From NCBI GenBank assembly GCA_947581615.1, contig CANPVD010000092.1:1-39032 (forward strand): 39,032 nt of DNA. Direction: 5' to 3'. Source of the DNA: Candidatus Humimonas hydrogenitrophica. GTDB lineage: Bacteria; Gemmatimonadota; Gemmatimonadetes; Palauibacterales; Palauibacteraceae. How positions within the stretch are numbered: position 1 is the stretch's first letter; the number at the start of each line of letters is the position of its first letter. The position numbers were made by a program, and so were the translations under genes. Below the pieces are notes generated by a model that had not been told where the DNA came from, did no database searches, and saw only the letters and a program-made list of their open reading frames with translations. Below, piece by piece: positions 1 through 8,148 of this stretch.

Positions 1-66
1 GGGACCGGCCGCGATCAGCAGGAGGGCCACCAGGACCGTCCCGAAGACGGACTGGAGACGTCGCAT
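1..66 (-). CDS. N-terminus of an exported protein, cut by the left edge
   Basis: An ATG at 64-66 on the minus strand opens a frame that runs off the window. The 22 visible residues start MRRLQSVFG and continue into a hydrophobic run (TVLVALLLIAAGP), the shape of a Sec signal peptide. A good ribosome-binding site, GGAAGGA, lies about 9 bases before the ATG. The function cannot be read because the mature protein is outside the window. The signal peptide and ribosome-binding site together make a real gene start likely. Confidence 0.6.
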   Translation of the reverse strand, partial: MRRLQSVFGTVLVALLLIAAGP

Positions 67-344
67 CGTCCTGTTCCTTCCGCGTGGTGGTCAAACAGCG
101 GGGCCCGCACGCCGGATACGGCATACGACCCTCGATCGCCGGTCCACCATACGCCCGGTCCTAATCTCGATGCAAGCACGCCGGCGAGGCCGCTCCCCCC
201 CCTCCGGCGGGAGAAGGCGTCCCACGGGCGCGGTGTTGAAACCCGTCCGGCTCCTGGCTCGTGGGGTGAGGTGTAGACGACGCCGGAACGCCGGCCCGGG
301 GCCATTCCAGCGCCCCACGGAGGAGGACGCCACGCACGCGACCC

Positions 345-808
345 ATGGACCGGGGCGCGCCGGCGGGGGCCGGCTGGATGGCCTCCCGGCCCTCTCCGTC
401 GCTCCCGGACACGACCGATGGCGGGGGAGGGTTCATCCTCGGCCCGGACCACGCCGGGATCGGAATCGGCGACGTTCCCCTGCTCCACGGTCTGCGTCTC
501 AACTTCAGGGACGCCCGGCTGCGCCACGTGGACGGGATCGCCTTCAGCGTGCGGGTCCAGCCCACGACCGGATCGGTGGCACGGTGAACGGCCTGGCGGC
601 CGCCATCCTGCCCACCGAGGCCGAGGGTCTCACCGGGCTGGGCGTGGCGGGCTGGAACCGGGTCCGTGGCCGAGGGACGGGGCTGGTGATCGGCCTCTAC
701 AACGACGTCGACGAGCTCCACGGCGTCGAAATCGGACTCCTCAATCGCGCGCGAGACCACCCGCCGCCGTTCCAGTTCGTCCCCTTCATCAACGTGCACC
801 TTCCCTGA
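345..808 (+). pseudogene. Frameshifted remnant of an LA_2272-type surface repeat protein
   Basis: Two adjacent plus-strand frames carry matching pieces of one protein type. Frame one (345-587) has HGLRLNFRDARLRHVDGI and then stops at 585-587. Frame two takes over at about 570 with GTVNGLA, LTGLGVAGWNRVRG, GLVIGLYN, ELHGVEIGLLN and the ending PPFQFVPFINVHLP, stopping at 806-808. Short repeats of the type hGhxIGLhN and a final PLINxHF-like end are typical of LA_2272-type surface repeat proteins, which normally have a signal peptide and many more G-rich repeats. Both are missing here, so this looks like a shortened, shifted relic. A sequencing error could also cause the shift. The last 20 bases overlap the prmC end tail to tail. 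Confidence 0.55.
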
Positions 809-1859
809 TGGCCGGCCGGGCGCGAACGAAGCGCTCCCGCCCGGCCAGGTCCCGCTCCACGACGACCTCCTCCCACTCGCCGCTGGCGCCGAGCAGCGCC
901 CGCACCGCGGCTCCCTGGTCGGCTCCGATCTCGAGGAACAGGGCGCCCCCGGACACGAGGTGCGCCGCGGCGCCCGCGGCGATCTCCCGGACCACGTCCA
1001 GACCGTCCGGCCCACCGGCCAGCGCCCGCCGGGGCTCGTGGGCTCTCACGTGGACCGGAAGTCGCTCGATCTCCTCCTCCCGCACGTAGGGAGGGTTCGA
1101 GACGACGAGGTCGAAGCGCTCTCCATCCCCAATGGCGTTCCACCCCCGCGGCCCGGTCAGGCGGAGCTCGACGCGGGCCTCGTCCAGTCCGACGGAGGCC
1201 CGGTTGGAAGCGGCCTGGTCCAGCGCCGCCGCATCCACGTCCACGCCCACCGCGCGCCGCACGACCCCCTCGTGGACCAGCGACAGCGCGATCGCGCCCG
1301 ATCCCGTCCCGATGTCGAGGGCGCTGTCAAGGAGCGGGGCTCCTGGCGCAAGACGGCGGCGCACGCTCGTGACGCCGTCCGGATCGTCCGGCCGGCCGCG
1401 TGAGGTCCGGCCCCTGGCCCACGCCACGATCCTGTCCACGAGCTGCTCGGTCTCGGGCCTCGGGATGAGCGCCCGGGGATCCGACGCGAGCACCAGCTCG
1501 CGGAACTGGACCGTGCCCTCGATGTGCTGCAGGGGCTCGCCGGCCAGCCGTCGTTGCGCGGCCCGTGCCAGCCGCCGTGCCTCTCCGGTGCCCAGGGTCT
1601 CGGTGCCCGTACGGGCCAGCTCGGCCCGCGAGACGCCGAGCACGTGGGCGACGAGCCGCTCGGCCTCGAGACGTACGTCCTCGACCCCCGCGGCCCGGCC
1701 CGCAGCGGCCAGCTCCCTCTCCAGCCCCCGGAGAGCGTCCCGGCGAGAGGGGGCCGGGGGACGCCGCGGACGATCGGCACCCCACGGGTCGGCGTCCGGC
1801 GACCCGGGTCGGTCCCCGCGTCCCCGCGCCCCTGAGCCTGTGCTCCCGTCGTCACCCAT
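789..1859 (-). CDS. prmC: Release factor glutamine methyltransferase PrmC (HemK)
   Basis: PrmC methylates the glutamine of the GGQ motif in release factors RF1 and RF2, using S-adenosylmethionine. The 356-residue product has a helical N-terminal domain (LERELAAAG, ERLVAHVLG), the linker PLQHIEGTVQFREL and IPRPETEQLVD, a SAM-binding motif (ALDIGTGSGAIAL) and the diagnostic NPPY at residues 255-258. It is longer than the usual 280 or so residues because of about 40 low-complexity N-terminal residues and an insert after IVAWARGR, so a later start is possible. The ATG at 1859 has GGAGGG just upstream. Its substrate gene prfA lies upstream on the same strand, the classical pairing, although here a divergent small ORF separates the two. 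Confidence 0.93.
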   Translation of the reverse strand: MGDDGSTGSGARGRGDRPGSPDADPWGADRPRRPPAPSRRDALRGLERELAAAGRAAGVEDVRLEAERLVAHVLGVSRAELARTGTETLGTGEARRLARAAQRRLAGEPLQHIEGTVQFRELVLASDPRALIPRPETEQLVDRIVAWARGRTSRGRPDDPDGVTSVRRRLAPGAPLLDSALDIGTGSGAIALSLVHEGVVRRAVGVDVDAAALDQAASNRASVGLDEARVELRLTGPRGWNAIGDGERFDLVVSNPPYVREEEIERLPVHVRAHEPRRALAGGPDGLDVVREIAAGAAAHLVSGGALFLEIGADQGAAVRALLGASGEWEEVVVERDLAGRERFVRARPAIREGAR

Positions 1860-1910
1860 GGGGCCCTCCGTCCTCGCCTGCCTCGGCTGTCACCACGCCC
1901 TGCGGCTCCC

Positions 1911-1916
1911 CACCTT
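1911..1916 (+). promoter_or_regulatory. Candidate -10 element CACCTT of a near-leaderless promoter
   Basis: CACCTT ends 7 bases before the ATG at 1924, so transcription would start at or next to the start codon. The same core occurs before several other genes here. No clear -35 element is seen. Confidence 0.35.
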
Positions 1917-1923
1917 GCCGCCC

Positions 1924-2214
1924 ATGCACATGCCGTCCATCGTCACCGACCTGTCCCCCGCCCTGCGCATCGTCCTCATCGTGACGATCGCCGCCGCCGC
2001 CCACCTCCTGGTCCGCCTCGCGCGGACCGGCGTGGGCCGCCTGCTCAGCACGCCGCGGCGGGGCCACCGCACCGCCGACGACACCCTGCGGCTCTGGCCG
2101 GGCCGGCAGGGCACGGTCGAGCCCCTCGTGCGCCAGCGGATCCTGGCGGCGCTCAGGCAGCGGGCCCCGGATTACCACGACTGGATGCTCAGGGTCACGA
2201 ACCGGGTCGCCTGA
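1924..2214 (+). CDS. Small putative membrane protein of unknown function
   Basis: A 96-residue frame lies in the 365-base gap between prfA and prmC, on the opposite strand. It opens MHMPSIVTDLSPALR and has one likely membrane helix (IVLIVTIAAAAHLLVRLA), then a basic stretch (RTGVGRLLSTPRRGHR) and an amphipathic C-terminus (VRQRILAALRQRAPDYHDW). Codon use is GC-rich at third positions like real genes nearby. A CACCTT -10-like element sits 7 bases before the ATG at 1924; a second ATG follows at 1930. The helix and basic flank resemble the N-terminus of some small-conductance channel proteins, but no channel domain follows, so it may be a remnant. No function is assigned. Confidence 0.45.
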   Translation: MHMPSIVTDLSPALRIVLIVTIAAAAHLLVRLARTGVGRLLSTPRRGHRTADDTLRLWPGRQGTVEPLVRQRILAALRQRAPDYHDWMLRVTNRVA

Positions 2215-2224
2215 GCGCGGACCC

Positions 2225-3316
2225 TCAACCGGTCGCCGCCTCCAGCCGCTCCTCCATGCCCGCGACCCGCAGAGCGTCGACGAGCGCGTCCAGGTCCCCG
2301 TCCAGGATCCCCTGGAGGTCATGGGTCGTGTAGCCGATCCGGTGGTCGGTGACGCGGCTCTGCGGGTAATTGTAGGTGCGGATCTTGGCCGAACGGTCGC
2401 CGGTTCCGACCTGGGCGCGACGCTCGCGGGCCCGCGCCGCCTCCTGCTCTGCGATCTTCCGGTCCAGGAGCCGGCTCCGAAGCACCTTCAGGGCCTTCGC
2501 CTTGTTCTTGTGCTGGGATTTCTCGTCCTGGCACGTCACGACCAGGCCCGTGGAGAGGTGGGTGATACGGACGGCCGAGTCCGTCGTGTTCACCGACTGT
2601 CCTCCCGGACCGGAGGATCGGTACACGTCGATCTTGAGGTCGCCCGGATCGATGTGAACGTCTACATCCTCGGCCTCGGGCAGGACGGCCACCGTGGCCG
2701 CCGAGGTGTGGATCCGCCCGCCACTCTCCGTCTCGGGCACCCGCTGCACCCTGTGGACGCCCGACTCGTAGCGGAGCCGTCCGTAGACGTCACGCCCGCG
2801 GACCACGAAGATCACCTCCTTGAAGCCCCCCGCCCCGCCCTCGCTGAACGAGACGGGCTCCACGCTCCATCCCCGGCCCGAGGCGTAGCGAGTGTACATG
2901 CGGTGCAGGTCGCCCGCGAACAGCGCCGCCTCGTCGCCCCCCGTGCCGGCCCGAATCTCCATCACGGCGGGCCGGTCGTCGAGCGGGTCCCGGGGGACGA
3001 ACAGCCACCGGAGCCTCTCTTCCATCGCTCGGATCCGTTCCCGGAGATCCTGGGCCTCCTCGCCGGCCATCTCGGCCAGCTCGTCCTCGCCCCCGGCCAG
3101 CTCCTCGGCCTGACCGAGCTGGTCCAGCAGGCGCAGGTACTCATGGCCGGCCTCGACGGCGGGCCCGATGTCCGAGTGCTCCTGGGCGAGGCGGGTCAGA
3201 CGATCGGAGTCACCGAGCACGTCGGGGTCCGCCATCGCCCGGGTGAGCTCCTCGTTGCGCTCGAGGAGATCGTGGGCCCGGCGGGCGAGCAGATCGCGGG
3301 TGTCGGTGTCGGTCAC
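2225..3316 (-). CDS. prfA: Peptide chain release factor 1 (RF1)
   Basis: RF1 reads UAA and UAG stop codons in the ribosome A site and triggers release of the finished protein. The sequence shows the stop-codon reading region [19 protein letters not shown], where the PxT motif is PET, and the catalytic GGQ at residues 238-240 within [17 protein letters not shown]. The C-terminal region ([19 protein letters not shown]) is also typical. I place the start at the GTG at 3314-3316, giving 363 residues, close to the 360 of E. coli RF1. The open frame continues upstream to 3532, but those residues are low-complexity and would overlap rpmE. It lies 79 bases downstream of rpmE and is probably cotranscribed with it. 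Confidence 0.95.
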   Translation of the reverse strand: MTDTDTRDLLARRAHDLLERNEELTRAMADPDVLGDSDRLTRLAQEHSDIGPAVEAGHEYLRLLDQLGQAEELAGGEDELAEMAGEEAQDLRERIRAMEERLRWLFVPRDPLDDRPAVMEIRAGTGGDEAALFAGDLHRMYTRYASGRGWSVEPVSFSEGGAGGFKEVIFVVRGRDVYGRLRYESGVHRVQRVPETESGGRIHTSAATVAVLPEAEDVDVHIDPGDLKIDVYRSSGPGGQSVNTTDSAVRITHLSTGLVVTCQDEKSQHKNKAKALKVLRSRLLDRKIAEQEAARARERRAQVGTGDRSAKIRTYNYPQSRVTDHRIGYTTHDLQGILDGDLDALVDALRVAGMEERLEAATG

Positions 3317-3395
3317 GGGAGGCGGAAGGTCGCGCGCCCCGCGAGCCCCGACGTTCGAACGCCGGGGACGAGGCGAGGCAGGTGGACGGGGCGCT

Positions 3396-3767
3396 TCACT
3401 CGGCGGGGGCCGCGGCCTCCTCGTCGGCAGGCTCGGCGGAGGCCTCGGGCGACGCCTCGCCCGTCTCCTCCTCGCTCCCGGCCTCCGCGGCGCCGGGCTG
3501 CTCGAAAGCCTGCTTCTCGGACCCTGCGGCACGCTCGGCGGCCTCGGCGACGGCCTCTTCGGCCTCGGCGCGGCGGCCGTACTTGGACAGGAACCGCTCC
3601 ACGCGTCCCGCCGTGTCCACGAGCCTCAGCTTGCCGGTGAAGAACGGATGGCAGTGGGAGCAGATCTCCACGTGGAGCTCGGGAACGGTGGCGCGGGTCT
3701 CGGTCACCCGGCCGCACGCGCATACGATGCGGGCGTCCACGTATTCGGGATGGATGTCGGTCTTCAT
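3396..3767 (-). CDS. rpmE: 50S ribosomal protein L31 with long acidic tail
   Basis: L31 bridges the large and small ribosomal subunits. Residues 1-65 are a standard zinc-binding (C+) L31: [19 protein letters not shown], with metal ligands C16, C18, C36 and C39, then [20 protein letters not shown]. About 55 extra residues rich in Glu and Ala follow ([31 protein letters not shown]), roughly doubling the usual 65-80 residue length. The tail is in frame with no stop and has normal codon use. The gene begins a likely rpmE-prfA unit. The ribosome-binding site is weak (GAGATCC before the ATG at 3767). Confidence 0.94.
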   Translation of the reverse strand: MKTDIHPEYVDARIVCACGRVTETRATVPELHVEICSHCHPFFTGKLRLVDTAGRVERFLSKYGRRAEAEEAVAEAAERAAGSEKQAFEQPGAAEAGSEEETGEASPEASAEPADEEAAAPAE

Positions 3768-3961
3768 GGATCTCGTCGTCTCGAGTGCCGGAACTGGACC
3801 GTCGGCGCCCCATACCCTCCAGGGAGCCTGTTGTTGCGCCTCCTCGCCCCAGAAACGGATGGGAGCTCGGCCGTCAACGCGAGCCCGACATGATAGCTGC
3901 CCCGGGCGCGATGTTCAATGCGCTCGGGCGAGGACGGGCCGCCCCCACGCCGGCCCGGAGG

Positions 3962-6067
3962 TCACCTCCCGGTCAGCCGGGACCGTACGCCCGCGAGAGC
4001 TTCCGGTTCGCCCAGGATGGTGAGGCGGTCCCCCGGCTCGAGCCTGGTGGAACCCGAGGGCACGAGGGTGCGACCCCCACGGTGCACGAGCGCCACCAGC
4101 GCCCCACGCGGAAGCTCCAACTCCGCGAGGCAGCGGCCCGACAGGGAGCCCGCCGGCGTCCCGGGCCGGATCTCGACCGTCAGGAAGCGCTCCTCCCGAA
4201 GCAGCACCTCCTTCACCTCGACCTCGTGGCGGGCCGCCAGCCACGCTCCCATGAAGCCCTCGTCGTCCACCCTTCCCGCCAGCTCGGCCAGGATGCGCAG
4301 GTGCCGGCCGGCGTCCGTGCGCGGGCTGGCCAGGAAGAAGAGCGCCCGGATGGGCTCGTCGGGCTCCTCCTCGAGTCCCATGTCCACCCCCTTCCGGGCG
4401 CGCACGAGGACGAGCCGTGGCTCGGTGAGCGCGCGGAGACGGGCGTGGGGCAGCGCCACGCCGTGCGAGACGGGCGTCACGCCCAGGCGGGTGCCTTCCA
4501 GGAAGGTGTCCAGCAGATCTCGCTCCGAGCTCCCGGTCTCCGCGGCCAGGGCCCGGGCCGCGCGCGCCGCCACGTCCTCGAACCGGGCCGGATCCGGAAG
4601 GTCCAGGAGGAGTGCGTTCGCGAGCAGCCCCTCGAACGGATCGGCCTCGCGGAGGCCCTTCTCTTTGAGGATTTGCCGGAGCTCCCGGTCCAGTCCCTCG
4701 AAGCGCCGCCGACCCCAGCGCTCGAACACGTGGTACATGGCGCCCTCCCGCTCCACGCGAGCCCGGGCGTACCACCGGTACCAGGCCACGGAGGCGACGA
4801 CGATCCCTGCCGTGAACAGGATCGACTCCAGGCCGATCTCCACGATGAGCCACATCGAGGCCAGGAAGCCCAGGATCTGCACCCAGGGGTACAGGGGGGA
4901 CCGGAAGCCCGGGTCGTAGGCCTCGAGCCTGCTCTCTCGCATCACGATGACCGCCAGGTTGACCATGCCGAAGATCAGGAGCTGGAGGGCGCTGGCCAGC
5001 TTGGCGACGGTCTCGACCTCGAGGGTGGCGAGGAAGAGGATCATGAGGGTCCCGGTGAGCACGATCGACCGACCGGGGGACCGGAAGCGGTTCAGCTCCT
5101 GGAGGCCCGAGGGCATGATCCGATCGCGTGCCAGCGCCAGGGGATAGCGCGATGCCGTCATCACGCCGGCATTGGCCATGGCGGCGAATCCCGTGATCGC
5201 CGCCCCGACGATGAGGACGGGCTCCAGGGGCGCCGGCAGCCAACCCAGCAGCGCGCGTCCGGCCGTGGCGACCGGCGTCAGGTCGTGGTAAAGCTCGTCG
5301 GCAGGGAGCACGGCCACCATGATCCCGATGGTGAGCACGTAGAACAGGATGGCCACGCCCAGGGACAGGGCCATACCGAGCGGGATGTTGCGGTCGGGGT
5401 CCTTCACCTCCTCCGGGATGCTGGCGACCTTCGTGATTCCCATGAAGGACACGAACACGAGGCCCATGGTGGAGACCAGGCTGTGGGGTCCGAAGGGCAG
5501 GAAGGGCGTGAAGCGCTGCCGAGCCGTCTCCCTGGCCGCCGGTCCGGCCAGCTGGGCGATGGCCGCGAAAATGAAGAAGGTGAGCACGGCGAGGAGCGAG
5601 AACACGAGCACCCGTTGGAGCCGGCTCGTCTCGCGGGCCCCGACCAGGTTGATCACCACGAACAGCACGGTGAGCCCGATGGCCAGCGGCCGGATCGGGA
5701 CGCTGACGAACAGCTCCAGGTAGGCCCCCATGCCAATGAGGGCGAAGGCACTCTTGAGGACGAGGGCCGCCCACGTCCCGAGGCCCCCCACGGTCCCCAC
5801 CATCGGGCCCATGCTCCGGTCCAGGAAGTAGTACGTGCCGCCGGCGCGCGGCATGGCGGTGCACAGCTCCGCCTTGCTGAGGAGCGCGGGGACCACCAGG
5901 AGGCCCGCCAGGAGGTACGCCAGGACGACGGCCGGTCCGACCTCGGCGGCGGCGATCCCGGGCAGCAGGAAGAAGCCGGAGCTGAACATGGCGCCGGCGC
6001 TGATCGCGAACACGTCGGCGAGGGAGAGCTCCTTCGCGAGACGCTTTCCCCGGGCGAGAAGAGGCAT
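3962..6067 (-). CDS. APC-family amino acid permease fused to PTS EIIA and TrkA-C domains
   Basis: This 701-residue protein combines three parts. Residues 1 to about 430 form an APC-superfamily transporter with about 12 membrane helices; the helix-1 motif is SAGAMFSSGFFLLPGIAAAEVGP, followed by RAGGTYYFLDRSMGP. Residues of about 470-610 match a fructose/nitrogen-type EIIA domain, with GVALPHAR placing the phospho-acceptor histidine at residue 541. The C-terminal 75 residues (EIRPGTPAGSLSGRCLAEL, STRLEPGDRLTILGEPEAL) look like a TrkA-C/RCK_C domain, which senses small ligands in other transporters. The likely role is uptake of an amino acid or similar amine, controlled by phosphorylation or ligand binding. 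The substrate is unknown. No strong ribosome-binding site is seen before the ATG at 6067. Confidence 0.88.
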   Translation of the reverse strand: MPLLARGKRLAKELSLADVFAISAGAMFSSGFFLLPGIAAAEVGPAVVLAYLLAGLLVVPALLSKAELCTAMPRAGGTYYFLDRSMGPMVGTVGGLGTWAALVLKSAFALIGMGAYLELFVSVPIRPLAIGLTVLFVVINLVGARETSRLQRVLVFSLLAVLTFFIFAAIAQLAGPAARETARQRFTPFLPFGPHSLVSTMGLVFVSFMGITKVASIPEEVKDPDRNIPLGMALSLGVAILFYVLTIGIMVAVLPADELYHDLTPVATAGRALLGWLPAPLEPVLIVGAAITGFAAMANAGVMTASRYPLALARDRIMPSGLQELNRFRSPGRSIVLTGTLMILFLATLEVETVAKLASALQLLIFGMVNLAVIVMRESRLEAYDPGFRSPLYPWVQILGFLASMWLIVEIGLESILFTAGIVVASVAWYRWYARARVEREGAMYHVFERWGRRRFEGLDRELRQILKEKGLREADPFEGLLANALLLDLPDPARFEDVAARAARALAAETGSSERDLLDTFLEGTRLGVTPVSHGVALPHARLRALTEPRLVLVRARKGVDMGLEEEPDEPIRALFFLASPRTDAGRHLRILAELAGRVDDEGFMGAWLAARHEVEVKEVLLREERFLTVEIRPGTPAGSLSGRCLAELELPRGALVALVHRGGRTLVPSGSTRLEPGDRLTILGEPEALAGVRSRLTGR

Positions 6068-6112
6068 GGGCGAGTGGGCCTGGGCGAGGGGCGACGCGGC
6101 GCGACGTTCTCC

Positions 6113-6118
6113 AAGCTA
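6113..6118 (-). promoter_or_regulatory. Candidate -10 element TAGCTT for the permease gene
   Basis: Read on the minus strand this is TAGCTT, 45 bases before the permease ATG. It is identical to the elements before thiC, tonB and the RlmI-like gene. No convincing -35 sequence is visible. Confidence 0.4.
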
Positions 6119-6208
6119 GCGCCGCGCCACCCGGGACCGCCACCGCCCCTCCCTCGCCCTCCCCTCTTCTGGCGCGCGCGGCCGGTACCGACGCACCGGT
6201 CGGTCACC

Positions 6209-6214
6209 TACCTT
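6209..6214 (+). promoter_or_regulatory. Candidate -10 element TACCTT of a leaderless promoter
   Basis: TACCTT ends 6 bases before the ATG at 6221. A transcript from it would begin at the start codon. No Shine-Dalgarno sequence precedes this ATG, which fits a leaderless mRNA. The divergent permease promoter lies about 90 bases away. Confidence 0.45.
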
Positions 6215-6220
6215 GCGACC

Positions 6221-7021
6221 ATGGACCGCACGCTCGCCGACACGCGCGGCATCCTCCTCGATGTCGATGGGACGTTGATGCAGGATGGCCGTCTCCTGCC
6301 CGGGGCGGCCCGGGCCGTCGCCGCCATGCGGTCGGCCGGCCTCGGGCTCCGCTTCGTCACCAACACGAGCCGCCGCCCGCGACGGGCGGTCGTGGACAGC
6401 CTCCGGGAGGCCGGACTCGCCGCCGACCCCGGGGAGGTGCTCACCGCCCCCGTGGCCGCCGCCGACTGGCTCGGATCGCGGGGCCTCCAGCGGATCGGCC
6501 TGCTCGTCCCGTCGACGGCCCACGAGGACTTCGCCGACCTCGAGATCGTCCCCCAGCGGGACGGTGCCTCGCCGGCACCCGAGGCGGTCGTCGTGGGAGA
6601 TCTGGGGAGCGACTGGACCTACGCGGTCCTCGATGCCGCCTTCCGGTGGGTGCTGGAGGGAGCCGAGCTGGTGGCCATCCAGAGGAACCGCTACTGGCGC
6701 ACCGGCGGTGCCCTGCACCTGGACGCCGGGCCGTTCGTGGCGGCGCTCGAGTACGCCTCGGGGCGGGAGGCGATCGTGGTCGGCAAGCCGGGGCCCGCGT
6801 TCTTCGAGGCGGCGGCGCGCTCGCTCGACCTGCCGCTGCCGCGACTGGCCATGGTCGGGGACGACCTGGAAGTCGATGTCCTCGGAGCCCGGAGCGCCGG
6901 GGCGTCCGGGATTCTCGTGCGCACCGGGAAGTTCCGGGAGGAAGACCTGGACCGGCCGGGCCCGGCACCCGACCACGTGCTCGGCTCGATCGCCGACCTG
7001 CCCGGGCTCCTGGGTCTCTGA
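6221..7021 (+). CDS. HAD-IIA family phosphatase (NagD/LHPP-like)
   Basis: The 266-residue protein is a Mg-dependent HAD hydrolase with a C2 (IIA) cap. Motif I is LLDVDGTL (nucleophile D14, acid D16), motif II is FVTNTSR, the lysine motif is VVGKPGP and motif IV is AMVGDDLEVDVLGARSAG. The segment YWRTGGALHLDAGPFVAALEYASG is typical of the HDHD2/LHPP branch. Known relatives remove phosphate from phosphoglycolate, pyridoxal phosphate, nucleotides or phosphohistidine; the sequence does not decide which. It is the first gene of a plus-strand cluster, 25 bases before the 2-hydroxyacid oxidase. The start is the ATG at 6221, just after a TACCTT element. Confidence 0.88.
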   Translation: MDRTLADTRGILLDVDGTLMQDGRLLPGAARAVAAMRSAGLGLRFVTNTSRRPRRAVVDSLREAGLAADPGEVLTAPVAAADWLGSRGLQRIGLLVPSTAHEDFADLEIVPQRDGASPAPEAVVVGDLGSDWTYAVLDAAFRWVLEGAELVAIQRNRYWRTGGALHLDAGPFVAALEYASGREAIVVGKPGPAFFEAAARSLDLPLPRLAMVGDDLEVDVLGARSAGASGILVRTGKFREEDLDRPGPAPDHVLGSIADLPGLLGL

Positions 7022-7046
7022 GGCCCCATCTCGAAGAGGACATCGC

Positions 7047-8138
7047 ATGGACCTCATCAACCTGTTCGATTACGAGGCGGCCGCCCGCCGCCGCCTGGAC
7101 CCGATGGCCTGCGACTACTACGCCAGCGGGGCCCACGACGAGATCACGCTGGCCGAGAACCACGCCGCCTACGACCGGCTGCGGTTGCGCTACCGCGTCC
7201 TGCGGGGCGTCGGCGACCGGGATCTGGCCGCCTCCCTGTGCGGCGCCCGGCTGTCCATGCCGATCGTCGCGGCCCCGACCGCCTTCCAGCGGATGGCCCA
7301 CCCGGACGGGGAGCTCGCCACGGCGCGGGCCTGCGGCGAGGCCGGCACGGCGATGATGCTGAGCACCCTGTCCACGGCGCCCCTCGAGGCCGTGACGGCG
7401 GCCACGGACGGCCCCGTGTGGTTCCAGCTGTACGTGTACCGGGACCGGCCCACCACGGTCGAGCTCGTGGCGCGGGCCGAGGCGGCCGGCTGCTCGGCGC
7501 TCGTGGTCACGGTGGACGCGCCCCTCCTGGGCGTCCGCGAGCGGGACGTCCGTAACCGCTTCCACCTGCCGGAGGGGCTCGCCCTGGAGAACCTGACGGC
7601 CGACGGCATGCGCGCGATGCCTCGCGCCGAGGAGGGTTCGGGCCTGGCCGCCTACGCCGCCAGCCTGCTCGATCCCGACCTGGACTGGGACGACGTGGCC
7701 TGGCTCCGGTCGATCACCGCACTCCCCGTTCTCCTCAAGGGCATCGTCCATCCCGAGGACGCGCGGCTCGCGGTCGAGCACGGAGCCTCCGGAATCGTCG
7801 TCTCCAACCACGGCGGCCGCCAGCTCGACACAGCGGTCGCCACCGTCGAGGCGTTGCCCGAGGTGGCCGAGGCGGTGGACGGGCGGATCCCCGTCCTCGT
7901 CGACGGCGGCATCCGGCGCGGCACCGACGTGGTCAAGGCGCTCGCCCTGGGCGCGGACGCGGTGGCCGTGGGGCGGCCGGTGCTTTGGGGGCTGGCCGTC
8001 GAGGGAGAGGCCGGAGTGAGCCGGGTGCTGGAGATCCTGCGGGAGGAGCTCGACCTGGCCCTGGCGCTGTGCGGCTGCCGGGGACCGGGAGAGGTCGGCC
8101 GCGACCTCGTCACCGGCGGCCCCGGATCGGCGCTCTGA
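7047..8138 (+). CDS. FMN-dependent 2-hydroxyacid oxidase (glycolate/lactate oxidase family)
   Basis: This enzyme oxidises an L-2-hydroxyacid to the 2-oxoacid, normally passing electrons to oxygen to give peroxide. The 363 residues align with plant glycolate oxidase almost without gaps. YYASGA places Y24, QLYVYRDR places Y129, LLKGIVHPEDA places K231, and SNHGGRQLD places catalytic H255 and R258; the FMN-phosphate region is LVDGGIRRGTDVVKALALGADAVAVGRP. The position equal to Trp108 of spinach glycolate oxidase is Leu108 (LSTLST), which in characterised relatives favours lactate. Glycolate or lactate oxidase are both possible. The ATG at 7047 has AAGAGGA about 7 bases upstream, and the next gene starts 10 bases after its stop, so the cluster is probably an operon. 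Confidence 0.92.
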   Translation: MDLINLFDYEAAARRRLDPMACDYYASGAHDEITLAENHAAYDRLRLRYRVLRGVGDRDLAASLCGARLSMPIVAAPTAFQRMAHPDGELATARACGEAGTAMMLSTLSTAPLEAVTAATDGPVWFQLYVYRDRPTTVELVARAEAAGCSALVVTVDAPLLGVRERDVRNRFHLPEGLALENLTADGMRAMPRAEEGSGLAAYAASLLDPDLDWDDVAWLRSITALPVLLKGIVHPEDARLAVEHGASGIVVSNHGGRQLDTAVATVEALPEVAEAVDGRIPVLVDGGIRRGTDVVKALALGADAVAVGRPVLWGLAVEGEAGVSRVLEILREELDLALALCGCRGPGEVGRDLVTGGPGSAL

Positions 8139-8148
8139 GCGCCCGCTC

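Noticed and set aside
3317-3532. An upstream extension of prfA to 3532
   Set aside because: The added residues are Pro/Arg-rich low-complexity sequence and would overlap rpmE; the GTG at 3316 gives the family length.
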